This document shows positions 9,270 to 17,413 of a DNA stretch of 56,954 nt, in pieces (positions within the stretch are counted from its first letter, which is position 1; the number at the start of each line of letters is the position of its first letter). Under the pieces are notes generated by a model, which was not told where the DNA came from, ran no database searches, and saw nothing but the letters and a program-made list of their open reading frames with translations. Location: contig CANRJY010000013.1 in assembly GCA_947631085.1 (NCBI GenBank), positions 1 to 56,954 of the forward strand, written 5' to 3'. Source of the stretch: an uncultured Clostridia bacterium. Lineage in GTDB: Bacteria; Bacillota; Clostridia; UBA1381. The position numbers and the translations under genes were made by a program.

Positions 9270-10178
9270 TATTATTTCCATCGCTTCAGCAAGCATATTG
9301 CCGTGCGCGTCAAGCCAATGTATTCTTTTGTCGCGTCTGAACCATGTGAGCTGCCGCTTCGCGTATCGGCGCGATTCTCTCTTTATCGTTTCTACCGCTT
9401 CCTCGAGCGTACATTCGCCGTTTACATGATCCATAAGCTCCTTATAGCCTATCCCCTTCATAGAGTTCAGATCCTTTGTACAGCCCATATCCATAAGCCG
9501 CTTTACCTCGCCGAGCAGCCCTTCCTCCATCATAATATCCACACGGCGGTTGATTCTATCATACAGCTCGTCCCTGTCCCATTCGATACAGAACATAACG
9601 GGCTCATACCTGCTTTCGGCTTGTTTTGTCATTTCCTGATGCTCCGAGATCGTCGTTCCCGTAACGCGGTAAAACTCGATCGCGCGTATTATACGGCGCA
9701 CGTTGTTGGGGTGCATTCTCGAAGCGGCAAGCGGGTCAAATCTTCTGAGCAGCTCCAAAAGCGCCTCGCCGCCTTGCTCGTCGGCAATTTGTTGAAGCTC
9801 CGCGCGTATCTCGTAATTCGTGTCTATCTCGCCGAACGATATATCGTCAACGACCGAATTTATATACAGCCCCGTACCGCCCGTAAGCACCGCGATTTTG
9901 CCGCGCGCGTCTATATCGGCTATGGTTTTGTGCGCGAGCTCCGTGTAGTCGGCGACGCTGAAATCGGCGAATACGTCGAGAAAATCCACAAGATGATGCT
10001 TTACCTCCGCTCGCTCCGCCGCCGTGGGCTTTGCCGAGCCTATATCAAGCTCCTTATAAATCTGCACGCTGTCGGCGTTTACTATCTCGCCGCCGACGGC
10101 TTTTGCTATGTCTATGGCAAGCCGCGTTTTGCCCGACGCGGTCGGTCCGCCGACTGCGATTAACGGTATTTTGTTCAT
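9252..10178 (-). CDS. miaA: tRNA dimethylallyltransferase MiaA
   Basis: Transfers the dimethylallyl group from DMAPP to N6 of A37 in tRNAs that read codons starting with U. It makes the i6A that MiaB (encoded at the front of this operon) then methylthiolates. The protein has 308 residues, normal for the family. The P-loop GPTASGKT lies at 11-18, followed by the DSVQIY motif near 36-41 and conserved GGTGLY and RRIIRAIEF segments. The start codon overlaps the mutL stop in an ATGA, indicating translational coupling. It is the last gene of the miaB-ylbF-mutS-mutL-miaA operon, and the terminator stem overlaps its 3' end. Confidence 0.97.
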   Translation of the reverse strand: MNKIPLIAVGGPTASGKTRLAIDIAKAVGGEIVNADSVQIYKELDIGSAKPTAAERAEVKHHLVDFLDVFADFSVADYTELAHKTIADIDARGKIAVLTGGTGLYINSVVDDISFGEIDTNYEIRAELQQIADEQGGEALLELLRRFDPLAASRMHPNNVRRIIRAIEFYRVTGTTISEHQEMTKQAESRYEPVMFCIEWDRDELYDRINRRVDIMMEEGLLGEVKRLMDMGCTKDLNSMKGIGYKELMDHVNGECTLEEAVETIKRESRRYAKRQLTWFRRDKRIHWLDAHGNMLAEAMEIIKCCFG

Positions 10179-12154
10179 AGTACTCGTTTAAATTCCTTTT
10201 CCAGTTCTCTTTTTGACATTTTTATAATGATAGGTCTGCCGTGCGGACAGGTGTTTATATTTTCGAGCCTTAAAACGCCGCGCACGAGCGTTTCCATCTC
10301 AGCCATACTCATTTTCCTGTTCGCCTTGACCGCCGATTTACACGCTATCGTGTACAATAATCGCTCGTTTTTCTCGGTCAAAAGCTCCTTTTTCGAGTTT
10401 TCCGCCTGAGTGATAAGCTCTATTATAAGCGGTTCAATATCTCCCGCTTCCACTCCCGCGGGAGCGCTTCTGACAAGCACGGCATTGTCTCCGAACTCAT
10501 CCGTCTCGAAGCCCAGGCTGTCGATCAAATCCTTATTTTCCCTGTACGCGCCGAACTCCGCGCCGGTGAGATTAACAACCTCCGGTTCGAGCAGCATTTG
10601 CGAATAAATCCGCTTCACCGCAAGCTCTTTCCTGAGTTCCTCGTATTTGAGGCGTTCGTGCGCGGCGTGCTGGTCGATTATCAGCATATTATCATCCTTT
10701 TCGACGATTATATATGTGTTGAAAACCTGTCCCGCGACCTCGAAATATTCGTCAATGACAGCTTCGGTTTGCTCGGGTTCGGGCTCGTCGTTTCGCGCCG
10801 TTTCCCCATACACAAGCGCGCGTTCCTCGGGAGTCATTTCAACCTTTTCTTCATTTTTCGTGTGATATGACGGATCGGCGACATAGTAATTATTCGCCGC
10901 CGGCGGGACGGAATCAAACAGACTTTCCAATTCTCCGTTTTCCTCCCGCTCCGTTCCTTCCTCCGCGTGTGTTTTATCCTGACGGTATCCGTCTTTTTTC
11001 TCAAATCCGTGACCGCCCGATTTGCTTCCCGATTTCATAAAATGATTTTCGCGCGGATTGTAGCCCGTATTTTTCCTTAAGCTCTCCGCCAAATCACTTA
11101 GATTAAGCTGTTCCTTTGATTCGTCGCGCTCAAATTCCGCGCCAAGCTTTACCTCCGGCACAGCCGCCTCCGAATAAAGCGCGTTTTTTACCGCGTAGTA
11201 AACCGCCTGATAAACAAGCCTTTCGTTTGAAAATTTCACCTCGAGCTTTGTCGGGTGAACATTTATGTCAACCAATTCAGGTGATATTGTGATGTTTAAT
11301 ATCGCCATAGGATACTTCCCTATCATCACCTGATTTTTGTACGCTTCCTCGACCGCGCGTATTATCAGCGGGCTTTTGATATAGCGTCGGTTTACATAAA
11401 AGCTCTGATAATTTCTGTTCGGGCGCGAAATCGTCCCTTTTCCCGCCGCGCCTTCCACCTTGATACCGTCGCACTCGTAGCTCACGGGAATGATTTCCTT
11501 CGCGTAGTCGCCTTTGTAAACGGTATAAACAGCGTTTTCTAGCGAATTGTCGCCGGGCGAGAACAGCTTTTCCTTGCCGTCGATTATCAGCCTGAATGAA
11601 ATCTCGGGGTGCGCAAAAATAAAACGCACCATAGCATCGGTTATATATCCCGCCTCGGTCGCGTCCTTTTTCAGAAATTTGAGCCGCGCGGGAGTATTGT
11701 AAAACAAATCTTCAACGATTACGGTAGTCCCGTCGGGAGTTCCCGCGTCGTACGAGGACAGTATTTCGCCGCCCGTACAGGTCACGCAAATGCCCGCCAT
11801 ATCGCTTTTGCGCTTTGTGTAAAGGCTTACCTTCGCGACCGCGCCGATACTTGACAACGCCTCGCCGCGAAAGCCTAAGGTGTAAATCGCGTCAAGATCC
11901 TCGCTTGCCGCGATTTTGCTCGTAGCGTGGCGCAGGAAGCAGATCTTCGCGTCTTCCTCGCTCATGCCCGAGCCGTTGTCGCTAACGCGCATATAGAGCG
12001 CGCCGCCCTTTTTTATCTCGACGGTGATAACGTCCGCGTCCGCGTCGATGCTGTTTTCGACAAGCTCCTTTATAACGCTCGCGGGGCGCTCGACCACCTC
12101 TCCCGCAGCTATTTTATTTGAAATTTCCGTGCTCAATACATGAATTTTTCCCAT
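10175..12154 (-). CDS. mutL: DNA mismatch repair protein MutL (endonuclease type)
   Basis: A 659-residue MutL that couples mismatch recognition by MutS to strand incision. The N-terminal GHKL ATPase motifs are visible: ELVENSIDADAD, DNGSGM and GFRGEALSS. After a poorly conserved charged linker (about 330-450) comes the C-terminal dimerisation and nuclease domain. It has the metal-binding DQHA-x2-E-x4-E motif from residue 494 and a CPHGRP motif near 636. These motifs predict a latent endonuclease, as expected in bacteria without MutH. The start lies four bases after the mutS stop, with AAGGAGAG as ribosome binding site. Confidence 0.97.
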   Translation of the reverse strand: MGKIHVLSTEISNKIAAGEVVERPASVIKELVENSIDADADVITVEIKKGGALYMRVSDNGSGMSEEDAKICFLRHATSKIAASEDLDAIYTLGFRGEALSSIGAVAKVSLYTKRKSDMAGICVTCTGGEILSSYDAGTPDGTTVIVEDLFYNTPARLKFLKKDATEAGYITDAMVRFIFAHPEISFRLIIDGKEKLFSPGDNSLENAVYTVYKGDYAKEIIPVSYECDGIKVEGAAGKGTISRPNRNYQSFYVNRRYIKSPLIIRAVEEAYKNQVMIGKYPMAILNITISPELVDINVHPTKLEVKFSNERLVYQAVYYAVKNALYSEAAVPEVKLGAEFERDESKEQLNLSDLAESLRKNTGYNPRENHFMKSGSKSGGHGFEKKDGYRQDKTHAEEGTEREENGELESLFDSVPPAANNYYVADPSYHTKNEEKVEMTPEERALVYGETARNDEPEPEQTEAVIDEYFEVAGQVFNTYIIVEKDDNMLIIDQHAAHERLKYEELRKELAVKRIYSQMLLEPEVVNLTGAEFGAYRENKDLIDSLGFETDEFGDNAVLVRSAPAGVEAGDIEPLIIELITQAENSKKELLTEKNERLLYTIACKSAVKANRKMSMAEMETLVRGVLRLENINTCPHGRPIIIKMSKRELEKEFKRVL

Positions 12155-12157
12155 GAT

Positions 12158-14758
12158 TTAGCTCTCCTTCGCCTTATTGCTGAGCTCGAACAATTTATTT
12201 AAAGCCTCGATAGGCGTAAATGTCGTAACGTCCATAGCTTTAAGCTCGTCCGCGATCTCCGCCGCCGCGTTGTCCTCAAAGCCTATTTGATTTATCGGTT
12301 CTTCGTGCTTTTTGTCCTGCTTGTACGCGGATGAAAGCTCGTCGTTTTCCACCTTTTTAAGTATAGTTTTCGCGCGCGTGATTACCTCCTTCGGCACTCC
12401 CGCGAGAGCCGCGACCTCTATACCGTAGCTGTCGTCCGTGCCGCCGCGCACTATTTTTCTTAAGAATATTATATCGTCGCCGCGCTTTTTTACGGCTATG
12501 TGGTAATTTCTCACGCCCTCGAGCTTTTCCTCAAGCGCGGTAAGCTCGTGATAATGCGTCGCGAACAGCGTTTTCGCGCCGATTTTTTTCTTATCGCGAA
12601 CATATTCCGCGACCGACCACGCTATCGAAAGCCCGTCGAAGGTGCTCGTGCCGCGTCCTATTTCGTCAAGAATGATAAGCGAGTTTCTCGTCGCGTTTTT
12701 AAGTATGTTGCTGACCTCCGTCATTTCGAGCATGAACGTGCTCTGTCCCGACGATATATCGTCCGACGCGCCGACGCGTGTGAAGATCCTGTCGGCAACT
12801 CCGATTTTGGCGTATGATGCGGGAACGAAGCTCCCTATCTGCGCCATAAGCGTTATGAGCGCGACCTGCCTCATATACGTCGATTTTCCCGCCATATTCG
12901 GTCCCGTTATGATAAGCATTCTGTCCTCGTCAGTGTTCATTAACGTGTCGTTCGGAACGAACATCGCGTCGCGCGCCATTTTTTCGACAACGGGATGTCT
13001 GCCGTCCTTGATCTCTATCGCGCCGCTGTCGTTTACCTCGGGCATTACATATTTATTCTTGTACGCCGCCTCCGCGAGCGAGCAGAGAACGTCCGTGAGC
13101 GCGATAATATTCGCCGCCCTTTTTATGCGTTCCATTTCCTTTACGACCGCCGCTCTGACCTCCTCGAAAAGCTGATTTTCAAGCGTTATTATCCGCTCCG
13201 ACGCGCCGAGTATCGTGTTTTCCACCTCTTTGAGCTTCGGAGTTATAAATCTCTCGCAGTTCGCGAGCGTCTGTTTTCTTATATATGTGTCCGGCACATC
13301 CTTAAGGCTTGAATTTGTGACCTCGATATAGTAGCCGAAAACCTTGTTGTAGCCTACTCTCAGCTTATTTATTCCCGTAGCCGCGCGCTCCTCGCTCTCG
13401 ATCGACGCGAGCCATTTTTTTCCGTTGTCCTTCGCGTCGCGAAGCCTGTCCGCTTCCTCGTTAAAGCCCGGCTTTATCACGCCGCCGTCCCTGAGATGAG
13501 CGGGCGGCTCGTTGACTATCGCTCTGTCGAGCAAATCGCGTATGTCCTCTATTAAATCAAAATCCCTGACCGTTTCCGAAAGCATAGCCGATTTGGTCTT
13601 GCGAAGCGCCCCCTCGAGAGACGGAAGCTCCGTGAGCGTCAGCTTCAGCGCGACCATATCCTTCGGAGTAGCCGTGCCGAGCGACAGACGGCTTATAATT
13701 CTCGAAATATCGTATGTGGACGAAAGTATGCCGCCAAGCTCGTCGCGAAGCATCACGCTTTTCGTAAGCTCCTCGACCGACGATAAGCGCTTGTTTATTT
13801 CAAGCACGTTAATAAGCGGCTTTTCGAGCCACTGCCTTAAAAGCCTCGCGCCCATCGAGGTTTTTGTCTTGTCGAGCACCCACAAAAGCGAGCCGCGCTT
13901 CGCTTTGTCGCGCATCGTTTCGGTGATTTCGAGATTTCTGCGCGTAGCCGCGTCAAGCTCCATATACATATCGGCGCTGTAGACGCTGAGTTTGTTTATA
14001 TAGCCAATTCCCGATTTTTGCGTATGCTCCAGATAACACAAAAGCGCGCCGACCGCGTATAAAATGTTCGGCTTTTGCGATATTCCAAGCTCCGCAAGGC
14101 TGATTTTATTGAACTGCTTCAGAACCGTCCGCTCCGTTTCGCGGCGCATAAAATAGCCGTCGTCGTGAACCTCGGCTTGAACGCGCAGACGCAGACTTAT
14201 CTCCTTCACAATGACCTCTCCCGCGCCGTCGTTTATAAGTATTTCGCTCGGAGAATAGCTTGCAAGCTCGTTTATAACCTCGTCAATACTGCCTACCTCC
14301 GTCGCCTCGACCTCGCCCGTCGAAACGTCCGTCACCGCAAGCGCGAAGCGTCCGTCAGCGCCGAAAATTACCGCGAGATAGTTATTGCTCTTATCGTCGA
14401 GAATACCGTCCTCAACGACCGTTCCGGGCGTCATAATGCGTATTACCTCGCGCTTTACTATACCCTTCGCCATTTTCGGATCCTCGGTCTGCTCGCATAT
14501 CGCGACCTTATATCCCTTTGCGATAAGCTTTGAAACATACATAGCCGCGCTGTGAAACGGCACTCCGCACATAGGCGCGCGCTCCTTCATGCCGCAGTCC
14601 TTACCCGTCAGCGTTATCTCAAGCTCCCTCGACGCTTTTATGGCGTCGTCAAAGAACATCTCGTAAAAATCGCCGAGACGGTAAAACAAGATACAATCCT
14701 GATATTCAGCTTTAGTTTTGAGATATTGCGCCATCATAGGAGTCATTTTCTCAGCCAT
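12158..14758 (-). CDS. mutS: DNA mismatch repair protein MutS
   Basis: An 866-residue mismatch recognition ATPase. The N-terminal mismatch-binding domain has the F-x-E wedge in GDFYEMF. Connector, lever and clamp regions follow, then the ABC-type ATPase with Walker A GPNMAGKST and the Walker B and D-loop region LDEIGRGTSTFDG. The start at 14758 is preceded by GGAAGGA. It lies 13 bases after the ylbF-like gene and immediately before mutL, the usual repair pair in Clostridia. Confidence 0.97.
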   Translation of the reverse strand: MAEKMTPMMAQYLKTKAEYQDCILFYRLGDFYEMFFDDAIKASRELEITLTGKDCGMKERAPMCGVPFHSAAMYVSKLIAKGYKVAICEQTEDPKMAKGIVKREVIRIMTPGTVVEDGILDDKSNNYLAVIFGADGRFALAVTDVSTGEVEATEVGSIDEVINELASYSPSEILINDGAGEVIVKEISLRLRVQAEVHDDGYFMRRETERTVLKQFNKISLAELGISQKPNILYAVGALLCYLEHTQKSGIGYINKLSVYSADMYMELDAATRRNLEITETMRDKAKRGSLLWVLDKTKTSMGARLLRQWLEKPLINVLEINKRLSSVEELTKSVMLRDELGGILSSTYDISRIISRLSLGTATPKDMVALKLTLTELPSLEGALRKTKSAMLSETVRDFDLIEDIRDLLDRAIVNEPPAHLRDGGVIKPGFNEEADRLRDAKDNGKKWLASIESEERAATGINKLRVGYNKVFGYYIEVTNSSLKDVPDTYIRKQTLANCERFITPKLKEVENTILGASERIITLENQLFEEVRAAVVKEMERIKRAANIIALTDVLCSLAEAAYKNKYVMPEVNDSGAIEIKDGRHPVVEKMARDAMFVPNDTLMNTDEDRMLIITGPNMAGKSTYMRQVALITLMAQIGSFVPASYAKIGVADRIFTRVGASDDISSGQSTFMLEMTEVSNILKNATRNSLIILDEIGRGTSTFDGLSIAWSVAEYVRDKKKIGAKTLFATHYHELTALEEKLEGVRNYHIAVKKRGDDIIFLRKIVRGGTDDSYGIEVAALAGVPKEVITRAKTILKKVENDELSSAYKQDKKHEEPINQIGFEDNAAAEIADELKAMDVTTFTPIEALNKLFELSNKAKES

Positions 14759-14771
14759 ATTTTATCCTTCC

Positions 14772-15152
14772 TCAGTGACAACCGCCGCACGTCGAACAGT
14801 CATGTGTACAATTCGGGTCTTGTCCTGTAATGTAAAAATTTATTATCTGATTGACCTGATTTACAAGCGCGTCAAATTCATTCTTCGCCGCGATATAGTC
14901 AGCGATCACCTGCGATTTTTTGAGCATCGCGTCAAACGCCTCGTTGTTCTTCCGGATCGCTTCCTCACGCTTTAACTTGCCGTTTTGCATATCGCGCGCT
15001 AAATTCATTCTGTTTAAATTAAATTCCTGCAAAAGCGCCTTAGCTTCCTCGTCGTTCTCCTGAGCAAGCTCCAAATCCTTTACCTTCTTCATTCCCTCGC
15101 TCGACTGAATAGCCTCGCCGAGCTCTCTTGCCTTTAACAATACTTCCTGCAT
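14772..15152 (-). CDS. ylbF: YlbF/YmcA-family protein with C-terminal cysteine cluster
   Basis: A 126-residue, mostly helical protein of the Com_YlbF family. In Bacillus subtilis, YlbF and YmcA form, with YaaT, a complex that carries iron-sulfur clusters and affects Spo0A phosphorylation and RNase Y-dependent mRNA maturation. The tail has four cysteines at 115, 119, 122 and 125 (Cx3Cx2Cx2C), fitting a metal or Fe-S site. It sits between miaB (a radical-SAM Fe-S enzyme) and mutS with short gaps and a good AAAGGAGAG site, so it is co-transcribed with them. The family is clear; the specific role here is inference. Confidence 0.85.
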   Translation of the reverse strand: MQEVLLKARELGEAIQSSEGMKKVKDLELAQENDEEAKALLQEFNLNRMNLARDMQNGKLKREEAIRKNNEAFDAMLKKSQVIADYIAAKNEFDALVNQVNQIINFYITGQDPNCTHDCSTCGGCH

Positions 15153-15182
15153 TTTTATCTCTCCTTTAAATTAATTCTCCGT

Positions 15183-16598
15183 TTAAATAAGTTCGCCGTT
15201 TAAGCTCCATGTGCGCGCTTCCGTTATTTTTACATCTACATATTTTCCCGTCAAGGACGCATCGCCCTTGAAGTTTACTATCTTAGAGCTGTCTGTTCTG
15301 CCCGACATCATCGTTTTGTCGGTCTTGCTCGCCCCGTCAACGAGTATGCGCTCCACTCTGCCGACATACGCTTCGTTTTTACGCTTTGAAATCTCGTTCT
15401 GCACCTCTAAAAGACGATTGAAATTTTTGTGTATTTCCTCGTCCGTGAGTACAAAATCGAGCTTCGCCGCCGGAGTTCCCTCGCGGCGCGAGTATATGAA
15501 CGAAAAAATGTTGTCGTATTCCACGCGTCTTAAAATATCGAGCGTATCCTCGAAATCCTCGTTTGTTTCAGTCGGGAAGCCTACTATAATATCGGTCGAT
15601 AACGCTATTCCGGGAATTTCTTTTTTGATTTTTTCGATTTTTTCCAGATACTCCTCGCGCGTATATTTGCGGTTCATTTCCTTCAAAATCCTGTTCGAGC
15701 CCGCCTGCACGGGAAGATGAAGCTGCTTGCAGACCTTGCCACACTCCTTCATCGCCGTAATCAGCTTGTCGCTCAGATCCTTCGGGTGCGACGTCATAAA
15801 GCGTATGCGCTCCACTCCGTCAATATCGTTTACCATGCGTATCAAATCGGCGAAATCTATTCCCTCGTCCAAATCCTTCCCGTAGGAATTGACGTTCTGC
15901 CCGAGCAGCGAAATCTCGGTACAGCCGCTTTTTACAAGCTCCTTTATCTCGTTTAAAATATCCTCCGATTTTCTGCTTCTCTCGCGTCCGCGCACATACG
16001 GCACTATACAGTACGAGCAGAAATTGTTGCAGCCGTACATAACTGAGACCCACGCCTTCCACGGAGCTTCGCGAAGCACGGGAATATCCTCCGCGATTGC
16101 CCCATCGCTTTGAGTTATGTCAACCACTACTCCCTTTTCGTGCATCGCGCTATAGAGAAGCTCGGGGAGCTTGTAGAGCGCGTGTGTGCCGAATATGAGG
16201 TCAACATGGTCATGCACAGCCTTGATTTTTTCCGTTATGTGCTCCTGCTGGACCATGCAGCCGCATATGCCGATTATCATGCCGCGGCGGCGTTCCTTTA
16301 TGTTTTTGAGTATGCCCAAACGCCCGAAAACCTTTTGCTCCGCGTTTTCTCTGACGGCGCAGGTGTTGTATATCACAACATCGGCTTTTTCCGCGTCGTC
16401 GGTAAACTTAAATCCCGCTTCCTTTAACATTCCGCGTATGCGCTCGGTATCGTTCTCGTTCTGCTGACAGCCGTATGTTTCGGTATGAGCAAGCCGTTCG
16501 CGTCCGTACTCGGCAGCGAAATGAGCGTTAGCCTCACGGAGCTTCGCCGAGAATGCGCGCTGACGGCTCAGATCTTCTTCGGAAATTATTTTCGTCAT
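15183..16598 (-). CDS. miaB: tRNA-2-methylthio-N6-dimethylallyladenosine synthase MiaB
   Basis: A radical-SAM methylthiotransferase that converts i6A37 to ms2i6A37 in tRNA. Residues C44, C80 and C114 lie in the N-terminal UPF0004 domain and bind the auxiliary cluster. The radical-SAM triad Cx3Cx2C is at C190, C194 and C197. A TRAM RNA-binding domain closes the 471-residue protein. It is the first gene of the operon that ends with miaA, so both enzymes of the same modification are made from one message. Start ATG with GGGAGAA upstream; promoter at 16616-16644. Confidence 0.97.
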   Translation of the reverse strand: MTKIISEEDLSRQRAFSAKLREANAHFAAEYGRERLAHTETYGCQQNENDTERIRGMLKEAGFKFTDDAEKADVVIYNTCAVRENAEQKVFGRLGILKNIKERRRGMIIGICGCMVQQEHITEKIKAVHDHVDLIFGTHALYKLPELLYSAMHEKGVVVDITQSDGAIAEDIPVLREAPWKAWVSVMYGCNNFCSYCIVPYVRGRERSRKSEDILNEIKELVKSGCTEISLLGQNVNSYGKDLDEGIDFADLIRMVNDIDGVERIRFMTSHPKDLSDKLITAMKECGKVCKQLHLPVQAGSNRILKEMNRKYTREEYLEKIEKIKKEIPGIALSTDIIVGFPTETNEDFEDTLDILRRVEYDNIFSFIYSRREGTPAAKLDFVLTDEEIHKNFNRLLEVQNEISKRKNEAYVGRVERILVDGASKTDKTMMSGRTDSSKIVNFKGDASLTGKYVDVKITEARTWSLNGELI

Positions 16599-16615
16599 CT
16601 GATTTCTCCCAAATT

Positions 16616-16644
16616 ATTATACTATATATTGTATAAAAACACAA
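16616..16644 (-). promoter_or_regulatory. Sigma-A promoter of the miaB-ylbF-mutSL-miaA operon
   Basis: On the minus strand, TTGTGT (16639-16644), 17-bp spacer, TATAAT (16616-16621). The -35 box lies three bases from the stop codon of the upstream gene. Confidence 0.7.
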
Positions 16645-16646
16645 TA

Positions 16647-16943
16647 CTAAATTTCATAATCCACAACGCGTCTTTCCGCTACGTTCGGACGCACATACGC
16701 CGCGCCGACCGCTTTGTGCGCGGGGTGCTGCTGATATTCGTTTAGGTCCGCAACGCTGTCAAATTCGGTCACGAGCACAACGTCGGAAGCGGCGTCGGAG
16801 GTTTCGAAATTAAGTCCCACCTCTATGCTTTTGAGCACCTTTATTTTGTCCTTGAGCGCTTCGAGATTTTCCTTTATAGCAAGAGCTTTTTCCGCCTTGT
16901 CGGGCGTGTCCGCCATACGCCACATTACTATATGCTTTATCAT
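16647..16943 (-). CDS. Dabb-family (stress-responsive alpha/beta barrel) protein
   Basis: A 98-residue protein of the Dabb ferredoxin-like dimeric barrel family, recognised by the opening IKHIVMWR and the later FDSVADLNEYQQHPAHKAV. Family members are small cytosolic dimers; some are cyclases or stress-induced proteins, and many have no known substrate. I start it at the ATG at 16943, which has AAAGGAAA eight bases upstream. Longer readings of the same frame have no ribosome binding site. No informative neighbour. Confidence 0.85.
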   Translation of the reverse strand: MIKHIVMWRMADTPDKAEKALAIKENLEALKDKIKVLKSIEVGLNFETSDAASDVVLVTEFDSVADLNEYQQHPAHKAVGAAYVRPNVAERRVVDYEI

Positions 16944-16996
16944 GATTATTTTCCTTTCTTTGAATATGATTATATACGGTTCGTCCTTGTTCTTAT

Positions 16997-17026
16997 AAAA
17001 CAAGCGCACCTCAGTGCGCCTGTTTT
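16997..17026 (-). terminator. Terminator of the 99-residue hypothetical gene
   Basis: Stem GCGCAC/GTGCGC (17004-17009, 17014-17019), extended by ACA/TGT and flanking A and T runs, just after the stop codon at 17026. Confidence 0.75.
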
Positions 17027-17325
17027 TATTGTTGTTCCATCTGCAACGCGTCCTGTAACCACCATTCGCCTATATCGATGGCTTTATACAAGTTTTCGCG
17101 TTCCGCTTTGCGGTATACCTGTCCTTTGCCGAACTCGCCGGTATTGTCCATAAGCTGAATTTTTACCTTTGTCGCAACCTTTATATCCTTATTGCTGTCA
17201 GCTTCCACGATGTCAAGCGCAAGTATATATTTATCATCGAGATTACCGTAATAAATTCTGTCCCCGCAGCGCGTCAGCGGCTTACCCTTATACATAAGCG
17301 GCTTTTTCTTTTTTACTGCTGCCAT
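17026..17325 (-). CDS. Conserved hypothetical protein (99 residues)
   Basis: A small, soluble, basic-ended protein with segments PLMYKGKPLTR, IYYGNLDDKYIL and KVKIQLMDNTG. It resembles short hypothetical proteins I recall from other Clostridia, but I know no function. The ATG at 17325 has AAAGGAG nearby. It has its own promoter (17366-17394) and terminator, so it is a monocistronic gene lying between recN and the Dabb gene. Confidence 0.7.
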   Translation of the reverse strand: MAAVKKKKPLMYKGKPLTRCGDRIYYGNLDDKYILALDIVEADSNKDIKVATKVKIQLMDNTGEFGKGQVYRKAERENLYKAIDIGEWWLQDALQMEQQ

Positions 17326-17365
17326 TTCAATGCTCCTTTCCTGCCTGTTTACAATAGATATGACA

Positions 17366-17394
17366 ATTATATCATATGTTTCCTCATTTGTCCA
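17366..17394 (-). promoter_or_regulatory. Sigma-A promoter of the 99-residue hypothetical gene
   Basis: On the minus strand, TGGACA (17389-17394), 17-bp spacer, TATAAT (17366-17371), beginning right after the recN stop region. Confidence 0.6.
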
Positions 17395-17413
17395 GTATAA
17401 ATTAAAACTCTGT

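Noticed and set aside
9237-10163. Long open frame on the strand opposite miaA (308 codons)
   Set aside because: It mirrors miaA almost exactly, has no ribosome site and no family resemblance; codon bias of the real gene keeps it open.
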